Origin: Capsaspora owczarzaki ATCC 30864
Lineage: Eukaryota; Opisthokonta; Filasterea
Assembly: GCF_000151315.2 (NCBI RefSeq)
Contig: NW_011887297.1
Location: 845,587-909,586 of the forward strand
Direction of reading: 5' to 3'
Length of the DNA stretch: 64,000 nt
The notes under the pieces are model-generated. The model worked only from the letters and a program-made list of their open reading frames with translations. It did no database searches and was not told the DNA's origin. The position numbers were made by a program, and so were the translations under genes. Position 1 is the stretch's first letter. Every line of letters starts with the position of its first letter. Positions 34,233 through 44,961 of this stretch are shown here, in pieces.

Positions 34233-36805
34233 ATGAACGACGAAGAGACGAGCGGCGCGCTTGGACACTCCCGCGTCAAGATCAACCGCGATCACTACGA
34301 CGCATCGCCGTCGTCGATGGCTGTGCTCAAGCGCCATTGGCGGATTGCACTCGTTGCGGCCGCATGGTCCATCATCATTTTTGGCATTGCTGTTGCCGCT
34401 CTCGACAAGGCCCATACACAGGTACACCCGGTCTCAGTCTCGAGGCAACTCTACCCCCTTCCCCCAATCTTGCTGGAACGTCTCTGTGCACCCCTTCATG
34501 TCCGAGATGTACAGCGGCGGTGTGCATTTCCGGGGCGATCGTTGCTCTCCTCATGCAAATGCGAAACAAAAAAACCAGGCTTTTTTTTTTTTTTATTTTT
34601 TTTTTTATGGGAATCTGTGCGAATCCGCCGCTTTCGCCCTTCCGTTCCTTGCTTCTGCTTTGCTTCTTCTTTCGTTGATTGGAAGTGACTGCGATCGGGG
34701 TGTCCTATCAAACGCGAGTTGCTCGATTTTCAACAAGCAGAATGTCAACATCAAAACAGATCACACCTGTCAAAAAAATATCTTGGCTGTTTGCGGGAAG
34801 CGGTGCGAAAACAAACAAAAAAACAGGCTTTCGTGGCCTTTTTTGTTTTGGGGGCTTGATGGGATCGCGCCACTTTCTATGGCATGATGTTACTTCTATT
34901 TGTCAGTGTAAGACAAACAACCAAACCGCAGTTGCAGAGTGGGTTTTTTTTTTTATTTTTGTGAAAACGGCAACAGCAGGAAAAAGCAAAACATTTCACA
35001 GCTTTGAAAAATAAAAATCCTTCAAAAACAAAGCATGCTACATGTGCTGCTGAGACATGCAATGCACCGCATCAACCTCATCGGCCTCGCGTTGCCATCC
35101 ATCGAAGCTGTCTTGCTCATCCATTCCTCACGATTGTTTTTTTTTTTTTTTGCTTTTTGTTTTTTTTTGTGTGTCAAACTTGAAAAAAACAAACTAGGAC
35201 GAGCAAAACATTGCGGTGACTGTGTCCCTCCAGCCCAACGCGGATTTGCTCTCGTTCCGTGCGGGTTCGCCCGTGACTGTGGCTGCCGACGGCACAATGA
35301 GGCGCGGCGCCGGCACGTCGCTTTATCGCAATGCAGGCACCTTCGACTCGACCGATGAAGTCACTCATGTGGTCACGGCCAACTTGGACACTACGACGAT
35401 TGTTGTGGCCTACTGCGGAGCCAGCGGCTGCGTTGCCCAAGTCGGCCTCGTGCCCGCCGCGACTGTGACTCGTGTTGAAACCGAGACGTCTGTGATCTGG
35501 AGCCCTGCAGTCTCTCTGGCTGGAATGGCCGCCGTGGATGATGTTATCGTGCTGAGCGCGACGACCTTCACCGTCGCCGGCCGCGGTGTCGTCTACGTTG
35601 CCACGGTCACTGCCAACCATCGCGATATTTACGCCAATGTGGCCGACACCATCTCCCAGCTCAGCGCGTCCGTGAATGTCTGCCCAAGCCCTTGCCAGAC
35701 GATCGACAATCAGATCGCTGGTCTGAGCGCAACTCGCTTGATCATTTCGTACTATGACAGCTTGAACGGCAACAACCTGTTCATCCGCACCATCGATGTT
35801 GCCATCACGCCGTCGGCTGTTACTCTGACGATGAACACGCCGCTGCAGTACCAAAGCGGCCGCACCGCCTCCAGCATTGACGCGCTCGACAGCAACACGG
35901 TCATTGTCTCGTACCTGACCGAGGACCAAATGGTTTGGCCCCCAGTCGGCGGCCCGTTGGGTGCCACTCCGATTATCGTCGATACGGTCACCGGTGCGTG
36001 CACGGCCGGCCTGAACACGACCCTGCCCGTCGTGGCCGCCTACTTTTTCTTTGATTCGGCGGCCCTTGACAACTCGACGGTGGCCGTTGTGTTTGTGGAT
36101 CGCAGCGTGAATGACGGCCTGCGCGGCTGCCTCATGACCGTCGAAATCGACTCGACCACCAGCTTGCCCTTTGTCAAGTTTGGCTCCCTGGTCACCATCA
36201 ACGACGGTGGCTTCCAGGACTCGAGCGTGTGGACGTTCATCACCGTTTCGACCCTGGCTGTCGATCGCTTCATGGTTGTGTACAGCGATCTTTCCAACCA
36301 AGGCCGTGTCACAATGTCCATTTGCACCAAGAACGACGGCGCTCAAATCATTGCCGACTCGCCCGAGTTTGTCCTCTCCCCGCCAAACCCCAAGTTTGAC
36401 AGCGACGTGTACTGGGTTACTGCCACCGATCTGTCGAGCAACCGCTTTGTGATTATCGACTCCATCTCCGACGGCAGGCACGATCTTCCGCTCGGTGGAC
36501 ACGTCACCCTCGGCGAAACTCTCAGCACCCCCATCGGACTGACGGCAGGCAGCTTTGCCAGCGGCACCACGGGCGTCTCCAGCTTGGATGTGATTGTTTC
36601 TGGCACTGTTAAGGTGCCGATGACCCTGAATCCTGGCCGCTGGTACTATGCCACGACGCTCGGCACGCTCGTGGAAGGCACCCATACTTCCACCGACATC
36701 AACCGCAACCCAACCGAATACGTTGTCAACGGCGATACCATTGTCACGCTCGACGCTCGCGTTGGCCTGGCTGTTGATTCGTCTCACATTCTTATCCACA
36801 TTTGA
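34233..36805 (+). CDS. Orphan type II membrane protein, beta-propeller-like ectodomain
   Basis: Exons: 34233-34421 and 35198-36805; 598 residues. Seen: a cytosolic N-tail with one TM anchor (about 38-57, IALVAAAWSIIIFGIAVAAL) and no signal cleavage site, so the rest should be lumenal or extracellular. The ectodomain is Val/Thr/Ser-rich and repeats a blade-like phrase: LDTTTIVVAYCGAS, LSATRLIISYYDS, LDSNTVIVSYLTED, LDNSTVAVVFVDRS, LAVDRFMVVYSDLS, LSSNRFVIIDSIS, at spacings of about 50-90 residues, which suggests a six- or seven-bladed propeller. The last 89 residues form a separate module with LNPGRWYYATTLGTL and RVGLAVDSSHILIHI, a pattern I associate with tail-fibre-type and bacterial surface proteins. 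Few cysteines (paired CGASGC, CPSPC). No family recognised; function unknown. Confidence 0.75.
34422..35197 (+). other. Single long intron of the orphan membrane protein gene
   Basis: 776 bp with GTACAC donor and CTAG acceptor. It contains long T runs (34580-34607, 34945-34955, 35138-35152). No intervening exon with supported frame was found. Confidence 0.55.
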
Positions 36806-37079
36806 TTTTTTTTTTCTTTCGTTTATGCATGGTTTTTGTGTGTTTTGTGCACTTGTTTGGTTTGGGAAGCTTGTTTTTGCGCCAACGTTTTGTGTGGGTC
36901 GCTCATGGACTAACGTATCCACGTTCTGTGATTTCAACATTCCCAATATATGTCAGTGTCGCCATCTTCCAACCGCAATTTAACTTCATTGTGTACAACC
37001 AAAATTTCCTCAAAATTTCCTTTCCGTTGCAATTCAAGCAAGCATAACCAAAAAAAAAAATCCAATATGCAGATTCACG

Positions 37080-40000
37080 TCAACCATCAAGCTTGGCGAG
37101 CGAATGGACTTCGACCCGAATATCCTTCCGTCCGGAAACCTGCGGGCTGGAGTTGGGGGGAAAACGGAAGCAGAAGGGATGTAGGTGAGTGAGAAGCAAA
37201 GCTCAGCAGGTCAACCCACCACCCTCAAAAATACACGTACTCGATCGATTGTGGAGTAATCAGAATGTGCTGCCTGAACGGCTGCAAGGCTGCAAAATCT
37301 GTGAGGAGCTTGGCACTCAAGCTCCGGTTGACTTGATCCATAAACACATCAAACTCGTCCAACACGCGGAAGGGCGAGGGCATCGAATGCCACAAGGAAA
37401 CGAGGAAGCAGATCGTTCCAAACGACTTTTCTCCACCAGACAGGCTTTGAATGTCTTTCGAACCGGACGATTGACCATCCTGTTGCGACGGCGGTTGCGC
37501 CTGAGGTTGGAGATTCAATGCGACAAAATAGGAGGAGAGCGGGGGTGTAGTGAGTTTGCAGCTCGGCTGGTTGACAGAGACATGGTTGGATGCATGAGGA
37601 TGCACAAAAGAAAAACAAAAAAAGAGGACGCACCCTGATCTCCAGTTTGGAAGATTCGAAATGGAACTTGAGCTTTCCCTGAAATCCGCGAAGCGCCAGT
37701 AGTCGGATGAAATACTGACACGCTCGCTGCGCGATCGAGATGCGGAAATCTCGATACAGCACGGCACGTTGGACGAGAATCACATCCAAGCGCTGTTTGT
37801 TTGGTTGGGGGTTTTTGTGTGTGTGTGGTAGCAAGCGCAAAAGCAAACATCAGGCAGTCAGTCAGAGGGTTGTGCATTGAGCACAGCGCATCACCAATAA
37901 GAAATGCGGGTTTGAGTCTGTTACCCCGTGTAAATCCTTCAGGGCGTTGTGGTCGGCCATGGACTTCTCCAGCATGCTCGTTTTCTCAAAGTACTCGCGG
38001 GTGATATCTTCATGTCGGCCCTGCCTGTGTCACCAGAAACAAAAACGACGCAGAGCGACGCAGAACAGACTTTAGCTTGCGCTGCTTCCTCTCTGCAACA
38101 AGCAAAAAATGCTCAAACAAAAGACAGAGTCGAAAACTGCAACGCACTGTCTCTCCTCGTCACGAAGACGCTGTTTCGTCGATTCCATCTCCTTCTGGAT
38201 TGTCCCTGAGGTGCGCTTGGTGGGAATTGCAACGCTGCAAAGCTGTTGGGCCTGTTCTTTTGTGCTCTTGGCGGTGTTGATCATATCGAGAACCACTGCC
38301 TGTCGCTGGTCAACCTGCTGCTGAGCTTCAAGGTGCTGCGCGGTGCGGCGCGTCAGAAGGTTCTTGGCTTGCGTTTGCTTTTGGTCGCTTGCTTTGAGCT
38401 GTTCGTCTCGCTCTTCACTGCTGCGCGTAATGTCAGCCAGCAGCTTGTTCGCTTCTTTGGATTGTTTGTCGCACTCGGCAAACTGCGCTTGAGCGGGCAG
38501 TACCTGTGCTTCATGAATTTGCTTGGCTCGCGCAAAGAACCTGTAGTTGGTGTGGGACGAACAAGCAAGCGGGCAGGCTCGAATGAGCTTCAACATCCTG
38601 CTTCGAGCGCAGCCAAAACAAAACACACGAAACCAAGACTTACGACACGGCCTCTTCCTGAAGGGCTTGCATTTCGCGCTCCAGATCGGACACATCCGTG
38701 GCATCGTTCTCAATTTCAGCTGCACTGCTTTGAATTGCCTCAGCTCTGGCTGCGAGCTGCGACTGTTCACGCTCTTTGGTCGCAATTGCCGAGCGCAGCT
38801 GTCAAGTGACAACATTGCAAAGTGAGTTTGGAGCAAAGCAAACCAGGTCAACAAACCGTACCGTACAAAGAATCCCTTACTGTTCTTTCGTCGCGCTTGT
38901 TCGCGTCAGCAGCGAGCTTGGTCTCCGCAAGCTGCCTGTCGTTTTCATGAAGGCGCTGCTCCAATGCTCTCAGCTCGTGCTTGATACTCTCGACGTTCTG
39001 GGACGTGGGCTGCGCTGCAGTCAACTTTTGCGGACCGCGGTACTTGTTCGCAACAGAGGATTGCGAGCGCGTGCCACCCTCGTAGAATGTGCCGATCTTG
39101 TCGTAGCCAGTAGTCACACCATGGGGTAAAGCAGCGTAGTCTGTGCGCAAGATGACGCGCTGGGCCTCCTCGAGATCCTTCAACAGCACGGTGGTGTGGA
39201 TTTTGTTTTGATCAATCAGCGTGTTCAGCGCCATCGCTTCGGAGCAGCGGAGGACCCGGAGGACGGTCAAGTATTCTTTCGATGGGGAGTCCCGCGTCAC
39301 GTCAAACAACGGACCAAACCGGCGGGTGATGATCATTGGACGCCGCTTGTGGGACTCAAACACTTGATTCATAATGTCTTCCAAGCGACGTGCGTCGTCA
39401 AAGTTATCCACGGCGAACGCCGAGATCGTGTCCTTGAGACAAGCCTCGACCGCAACTGCCCAGCTGGCATCGGTCAGCTCAAGGTAACGGCCGATCGGAC
39501 CAATTGGCTTGTGTTTCCACCGAGACTCGGCGTCAATCCTGCGCAGAATCTCCGGGACCTCGTTGCCGTACACGGCGAGTCGATTTTTGCTCACCGAAGT
39601 GATGGACTCGATTTCCTTTCGCTTCGCCGCGATGTCGCGATTGAACTTCATCACAACCTCCTGCAAGCTGTTGACATCCGTCGAGAACGATTGGCCATGC
39701 TGCTCAACAACCACGAGCTTGCGCCTCATCGCGTCAGCCTCGTCCTTGATGTTGGCAATTTTGCGCTGCCACTGTTCGACATTTTGCTCGACGGCCTGTC
39801 CGCGCTTTCTGAAGAGCGGATCAACCAAAAAAAAACACAAAAAAACGAAAAGAAAAGAGCAACAACCAGGTGAGCATCAAATCGCTGGTGAAACCCTATT
39901 TAACAGATACCAAGAGCGCGGGTTGATAATGGTTGGGGGGGAGGGAGAGGGAGGGGGACGGGGGCATTCGGAAGGAAGCCGGCTTTTTGATGTGGCAGTG

Positions 40001-41993
40001 GTTTGGAGAAGGGGAAAACTTACTGTTTTGACTCGAGTGCACGGCGGCGAGTCTCTGCAATGTCCCGTTCCACTTGTTTGACTTGCTGGAGCTTTGAGTT
40101 GCCCTGATTGTCGAATCGCTTGACTTCTTCTTGCGCCTGGTTGACCGCACGACGGGCTGCAACGGTCTTCCTGTTGAGCATCTCTGAGGACGCACTCAGC
40201 TCTTCGGTGTCTCGATGGACTGCTGTTCGAGTCGCCTGCACTTCCTCATACTCGTTGGAGGCGGCGCGATAGGACTTGTCGGCCGCTGCAACCTCGGCAC
40301 TGAGATTCTGCACGAGCTTTTGGCACTTGGTCAGCTCATTCGTCTCCTTCTCGACGATCTGCTCGGCCTCCGCCACATACGCCCACGCCAGCTCGTTGGC
40401 CAGATCGTTAATGCGATTGCCAAGCTGTTGTAGAGCCTTCGAGCTCTCGTAGCGCGCTTTGAGTCGCTCAACCTCCTTGTTCATGACTTTGAGTTCGTCG
40501 CTCTTGGCCTTGAGGTCGAGGCCGATGGCGGTGTTGCCCTCCTTGAAGGAGCGATACATGTTGCTCATGCGCTCCAGGTCTGTTCCGCGAAGGAACAAGT
40601 CGTACAATTTGTCAGGCGATGCCGTCTTGATAAACTCGCGACTGTGGTCCTGGGTCAGAACGGAGATCGGGTTGTCCACATCAATGCGCAGCGCGTCCTT
40701 GAGCTGGGCAAGGTCATGGGCGCTCTTGCCCACGGTCGCGTTGGTCTCGCCATTGATCAGTTTGTAGGATGAGCTTCCGGACTTCAGGAAGACGCGCTCG
40801 ACGATGATTCTTTTGCCAAACTGAGCGGGTCGGTACGCAAATAGTCCTTCGTTGCTTAGAGTAATGCGCACCACTGCGCGATCAGCGCCAGTCTTGATGA
40901 GCTCTTTGATGGAGCTGCCGCGACCCGTGCTGCCAGTCTTGCCACCCAACCCGACCATCAATGCACAAAGAATGGCAGATTTGCCACCTTTTTTTTTGTT
41001 TTTTGGAAAAGGAGCAGCATGGGTCAGAGACCAAACAATAACAACAACGACACCAGCAAGAACAACAAGAGTTAGCAAAACAACAACAAAACAAGCGCAA
41101 GACTTACTGCCATTCACGCCAGTCACAAAGGTGAACTGCGGGCTAAATTTCATGTGGAAACGGCCATGGCACATAAAGTTCTGCAGATCGATTTCGAGAA
41201 AGATGCCAGCTTGTGTTTTCACGGTCTTCTGCACTCGGTTCGCATGCACACAGTGACAGCAAGGGTAGGATTGGACATTCAGTTAGAAACCGCCAAAAAA
41301 TGTACCAACCAGTGCCTCGTTGTTGGAGGTGCCTTACGTTAAGTTCATCGCCTTTCTTGATACCTTCCGCGATTTGCTATCAAAGAGTCAAACATTCCAG
41401 CGAGGGCAGGTCATGGCAATGTGAGAAAGGAGGCGCAAATGCAGCCAATGGACCGCCATTGAAGTTTTGGCGGGAAAAGTTTTGCTTTTTTTTTTTTTTC
41501 CTTCTTCTGCTCCCTCTTGTTCGTGCAGCTCGTCCTGTGCTTCTCCGCTCCACTTCTTCACGTGACCTGTGTTTTCGCAAGGCGCGAATGTACCTACCTC
41601 TGCAAAGACCTCTGTCTCCTCGGCGGTGTAGTCGCGGTCCATGATGTCCGCGAACGTGGCGGGCTCTGCTTCGTCCTCATCCTGCTGCGCTGCCCGCCCT
41701 TTCCCTTTGGCCTTGGCGTTGACGCTTGCAACAACGACCTCCTCTTCTTCCTCCTCCTCTTCATCATCATCATCATCGTCATCGTCGTCGTCGGATGACT
41801 GCAGTCGCTGCTTGCGCTTGCTCGAGCCGTGAGCGCGGTCGTCGTCGTCGTCGTCGGAGTCGTGGATGCGCTTGCCTCGAGGCCGCGGCAACTGCTGGAC
41901 CGGCACTGACGCGGCGTCATTGCGGCGGTTGTCGTCGCTGTTTGCAATCCGCGGTCGCTTGCTTGGCGGCTTGTTGCTGGGAGCGGCGCTCAT
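37080..41993 (-). CDS. SMC6: SMC6, structural maintenance of chromosomes 6
   Basis: Eleven exons: 41993-41598, 41376-41338, 41228-41108, 40987-40024, 39808-38881, 38798-38644, 38540-38148, 38024-37925, 37792-37634, 37500-37237, 37139-37080; 1192 residues. Role (family knowledge): ATPase of the SMC5/6 complex in DNA repair and chromosome segregation. Seen: nuclear, very acidic N-terminus with Asp/Glu runs; IFLEIDLQNFMCHGRFHMKF; Walker A GVNGSGKSAI (about 182-191, split by an intron); LTQDHSREFI; long coiled coils; a hinge with GPIGRYLELTDASWAVAVE; second coil; signature QSLSGGEKSFGTICFLVSLW and Walker B FRVLDEFDVFMD; ITPQSIEY. The last 20-codon exon (VSGRKDIRVEVHSLAKLDG) fits the SMC6 tail; without it the protein would stop three codons after TAC. 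Divergent with the small PH-like gene. Confidence 0.95.
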
Positions 41994-42915
41994 CGTCAAC
42001 CCAACGCGAGCACTCTCACTGCGAAACAAAAAAAAAAATGACTGGCAAAAAAAAAAAAAAAAGCGCGCCAAACAACAAAAAGGAGCATGCAATCAGCTCC
42101 TTTTGACCTGAACGACGAGACGCTCGTGCAACGATGCGCAAGGGATCGATTCAATGTCGGCTATCACGCGTTATTCCCGCGCAAGTTGCGATCGACTTGT
42201 GTGCGCTGTGATTCAGAGTCCCTCAAAACTCTCTCTCTCGATCTCTGATTTTTGGCGCCGCGACTTTTGATTGATCTCTGGTTGCCCTTCTCTCGCGCAT
42301 CATGCAATGCAACCCCTCTCACCCCCCCCCCTTTTCTAGCCCGACTTGTACTGTTGGACGGCACACAACCTTCAAACATATTTCAGAAGCTTTTTTTAGA
42401 GGGGTACCAAATCAGTTACGATATATCCGGCACACACACAATCGGCCGGGACCCTCGAAGAGGGGACGGCTGTTGTGTGCAGTCTAAGTCGGGCTAGACC
42501 TTTTGTTGAGTTGTGGGTGGACGTGTCTCCAAATGCGGTTCTGCAGCCAACAACTCACTCTTCTATTGTTTTGGTTTTTACATTGTTGTATTTTTTTTTT
42601 TTCTTCTATTCGCCTTTTTTCTACCAGTTCTGTTTGAGCCCCCTCTCCGCGCGCTGCCACTTGCGTCCATCGTCTGGCTTTCAATTCATCGATTGCAACC
42701 AGACCTTTTGACGAATCGCTTCCATCAGCATCCATCCGCCCTGCAAGAGTGACGAGAAACCACACTCGTCACCAACAAAGAAACCAAAAAAAAAAAAAAA
42801 ACACCACTTTGTTTTGGTTTCCTTCACGACAAACCCAATCTCTCTCTTTTGATTGCGTTTGACCAAACAACAAGCAACCATACCCACCAACTACCACAAG
42901 AAGAAATCCAGTGAC
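41994..42915. promoter_or_regulatory. Divergent region SMC6 (-) / PH-like NPF gene (+)
   Basis: About 920 bp. It contains A runs (42028-42062), C run (42322-42331), the inverted-repeat element at 42335-42498, T runs (42589-42602) and an A run (42787-42800). No gene in it is supported. Confidence 0.45.
42335..42498. mobile_element. MITE-like element: 13-bp perfect terminal inverted repeats, 164 bp
   Basis: TCTAGCCCGACTT (42335-42347) is exactly inverted as AAGTCGGGCTAGA (42486-42498). Partial inverted similarity continues inward (ACTG, and CACACAAC on both arms). A TA dinucleotide sits at each end inside the palindrome (TA-GCCCGACTT...AAGTCGGGC-TA), as for Tc1/mariner-type or similar non-autonomous elements. 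The interior is AT-rich and non-coding. A single copy in one window cannot prove mobility; it could also be a large imperfect palindrome. Confidence 0.4.
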
Positions 42916-44077
42916 ATGGAGAACCGACAGCGCATCGGTTCCTTCCGTGCCACCAAGGCCGGCTTCGACGAGTTTGTCGGCGACAACCCATTCATGAAGC
43001 TTGAGGTAAAAAAAAACAACAGCGATCAATCGCGTTCCGCATTCGCCCTCCTCCCCAGTCCCCCTAGTTCCCACGCTGCAGTCGCCAATCGTGGATATGC
43101 TGCGTGTGTGTTGGCTTTGCTTGGTGGTCGGCTCGTCGTGGGACGCTTGCAAGAACGCCTATGACGAGGACGATGACGAGGACGGATACAAAAAAAAAAA
43201 AAAAGCGAACAGCTCACAAACGTGTTGAAGCTGCGATCACAGACCACAAACCGTGTGTGTGTGGAACGAAGGGCGAGCAGAGAAATCGAGTGCGTGAGAG
43301 TGAGAGTGGATGGGACGGTGCCACTGTGCGGGAAGAAGAAGGGAGAGGGGTTTCTCGATTCGCTGCTTGTGCGTTGTGTTGCCCCAAACGCCCGAGCTAG
43401 GAGGCGGCAAACTTCTGCTTGCTGGTCGCTCCCCTCTGCCATTGGCAGCGATGAGCTTTTGCAACTATCTGGCGCAGGAAAGCCAGCAGCAAAAGCGAGT
43501 ACTGTGGGAGGGAAGCAAGTGATGGCTCGTGGCTGGTGGTTTTGCGGTTTGGGATTTCGGTTGTTCTTTTTTTTTTCCGGTTGTGCTGTCGTTGCCCTGC
43601 CTTCGCCGTTTCTCTCTCGCCCTGTGAGATTGAATGAGTGTTGTTGGAGCTAGCAGAAGCAGACTCGTTGCTTGTTCTGCGACGCGAGGTTGTCCGCTTT
43701 GTTTTTTTTCTTTCTTTCTCCTGTTCTTTTTTTTTAAAAAAAAAAAAAAAGGTTGATCGGCCGAGATCTGATCATCGCTTTTGTGTTACTTTTGTGTTGC
43801 TAGGTCTGTTGGCTTGCTATGGCGCTTGTTGTCGTGGACGCGTTAATGTTTAGTTCAGAGTTGGAACAAAACACCGGCAAAAACAAAACAAAAATCACCG
43901 TTCGCTTGTGGGACAGGTGACAGAAGGAGGAAAAACAGGAGATAGCGGTTGCGTTTGCGGTTCGGCCCGCCCACCGCTGCTCCTTTTGTTCCGTTACGCG
44001 CAATGTCAGTTCTCCCTTCTCCCTTCTCCCTTCTCCCTTCTCCCTTCTCCCTTCTCCCTTCTCCCTTCTCCCTTCTC

Positions 44078-44125
<48 letters not shown>

Positions 44126-44631
44126 GCCCTGCTTTCATGTGCCTGTGGCTTGCTCTGGTGTCTGACTGCACCCCACCCACCGAATCTCACAAAACTGCGT
44201 GGATGACACTTTTAGATCTCACCCGAAGGCGTCCGACTCTACAAGAAGGGCACCGTGTTTGGCTGGAAGGAACATCGGTTTATGGAAATGGAATCGCTGG
44301 CAAAGTGGAATATTCGACGAGACGGCATCGTGTTTGTTACGTACACGCAAGACTCTGAGCTCTTTTCGTGCTCCAGTGGTGAGTTGTCGCAGCAGGAAGA
44401 GCATGCCACCACACCAACAACTCGGCATTGCTCTCACTGCGTGGTTGCGTTTGGTTTTTGGTTGCATCTTCTCCAGCTCTTGCGCAAGAGGTCAACAAGG
44501 CGCTCCAAAAACATGCCACTCTGAAGCGCAAAGACGTGAAAAAGCAGGAACAGGAAGATATTATTGTCAACCCGTTCGAGGATGACCTTGTCGGTCAGAA
44601 TTTTAGCAACCCATTAGCCGAAGAGTCATGA
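42916..44631 (+). CDS. Small PH/FERM-F3-like protein with NPF motifs
   Basis: Exons: 42916-43005, 44216-44378, 44477-44631; 135 residues. Seen: N-terminal MENRQRIGSFRATKAGFDEF and DNPFMKLE; then a compact beta-rich core (ISPEGVRLYKKGTVFGWKEH, WNIRRDGIVFVTYTQDSELF) followed by a helix (ALAQEVNKALQKHA), the order of a PH-like/FERM F3 fold; then a charged tail with VNPFEDDL and SNPLAEES. NPF is the EH-domain ligand of endocytic adaptors, so an adaptor role at membranes is a reasonable inference, not shown. I do not recognise a named orthologue. The phases agree at both introns and the frame ends at a clean TGA. The 1210-bp first intron carries large microsatellites. Confidence 0.72.
43006..44215 (+). 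other. Long first intron of the PH-like NPF gene
   Basis: 1210 bp, GTAAAA donor and TTTTAG acceptor. It contains an A/T hairpin-like TTTTTTTTAAAAAAAAAAAA (about 43730-43751) and the CCCTTCT minisatellite. Several short ORFs here are low complexity and not credible exons. Confidence 0.6.
44011..44123 (+). repeat. CCCTTCT minisatellite (about 10 copies) merging into (CT)n
   Basis: A 7-nt unit repeats about ten times without interruption, then passes into about 20 CT dinucleotides. It is a pure polypyrimidine strand inside an intron, about 90 bp before the acceptor. Confidence 0.9.
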
Positions 44632-44961
44632 TCACAGGCACAGGCTGGGCTGTCTTGACCGATTGCGGGCGTTTCGGTCTCGAGTGTCTTTTTTGGTTGT
44701 TTTTCGGGTCTTCGTCGGTGTTCTTTTATGGAAGTTTGATGCTTTACTAGTTCTAGTAACAAAAACAGAGCAATTGTTGCAATTCGTACATTTACATTGG
44801 AAACGCAAGTTCAAAATCCAACGCTGGAAAGAAGGAGCAATGTGTCGTATCGGGTTCTCATTATGCACAGAAAACAATTGCCCACAACACAAAGACGAAG
44901 AGCACAACACAAAAACAAAGAGCACAACGAAGCCAACTCAAGACCAACAGGAACAGCCATC
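44632..44961. other. Convergent 3' region between PH-like gene and polycystin-like gene
   Basis: 330 bp, no gene seen. Contains two AAAGACGAAGAGCACAAC-like phrases in tandem near 44891-44928. Confidence 0.45.

Noticed and set aside
35174-36946. Minus-strand ORF of about 590 codons over the orphan membrane gene
   Set aside because: Composition (His/Asn/Arg/Asp/Gly without hydrophobic cores) is that of an antisense shadow; the plus-strand frame has repeats, a TM anchor and splice sites.
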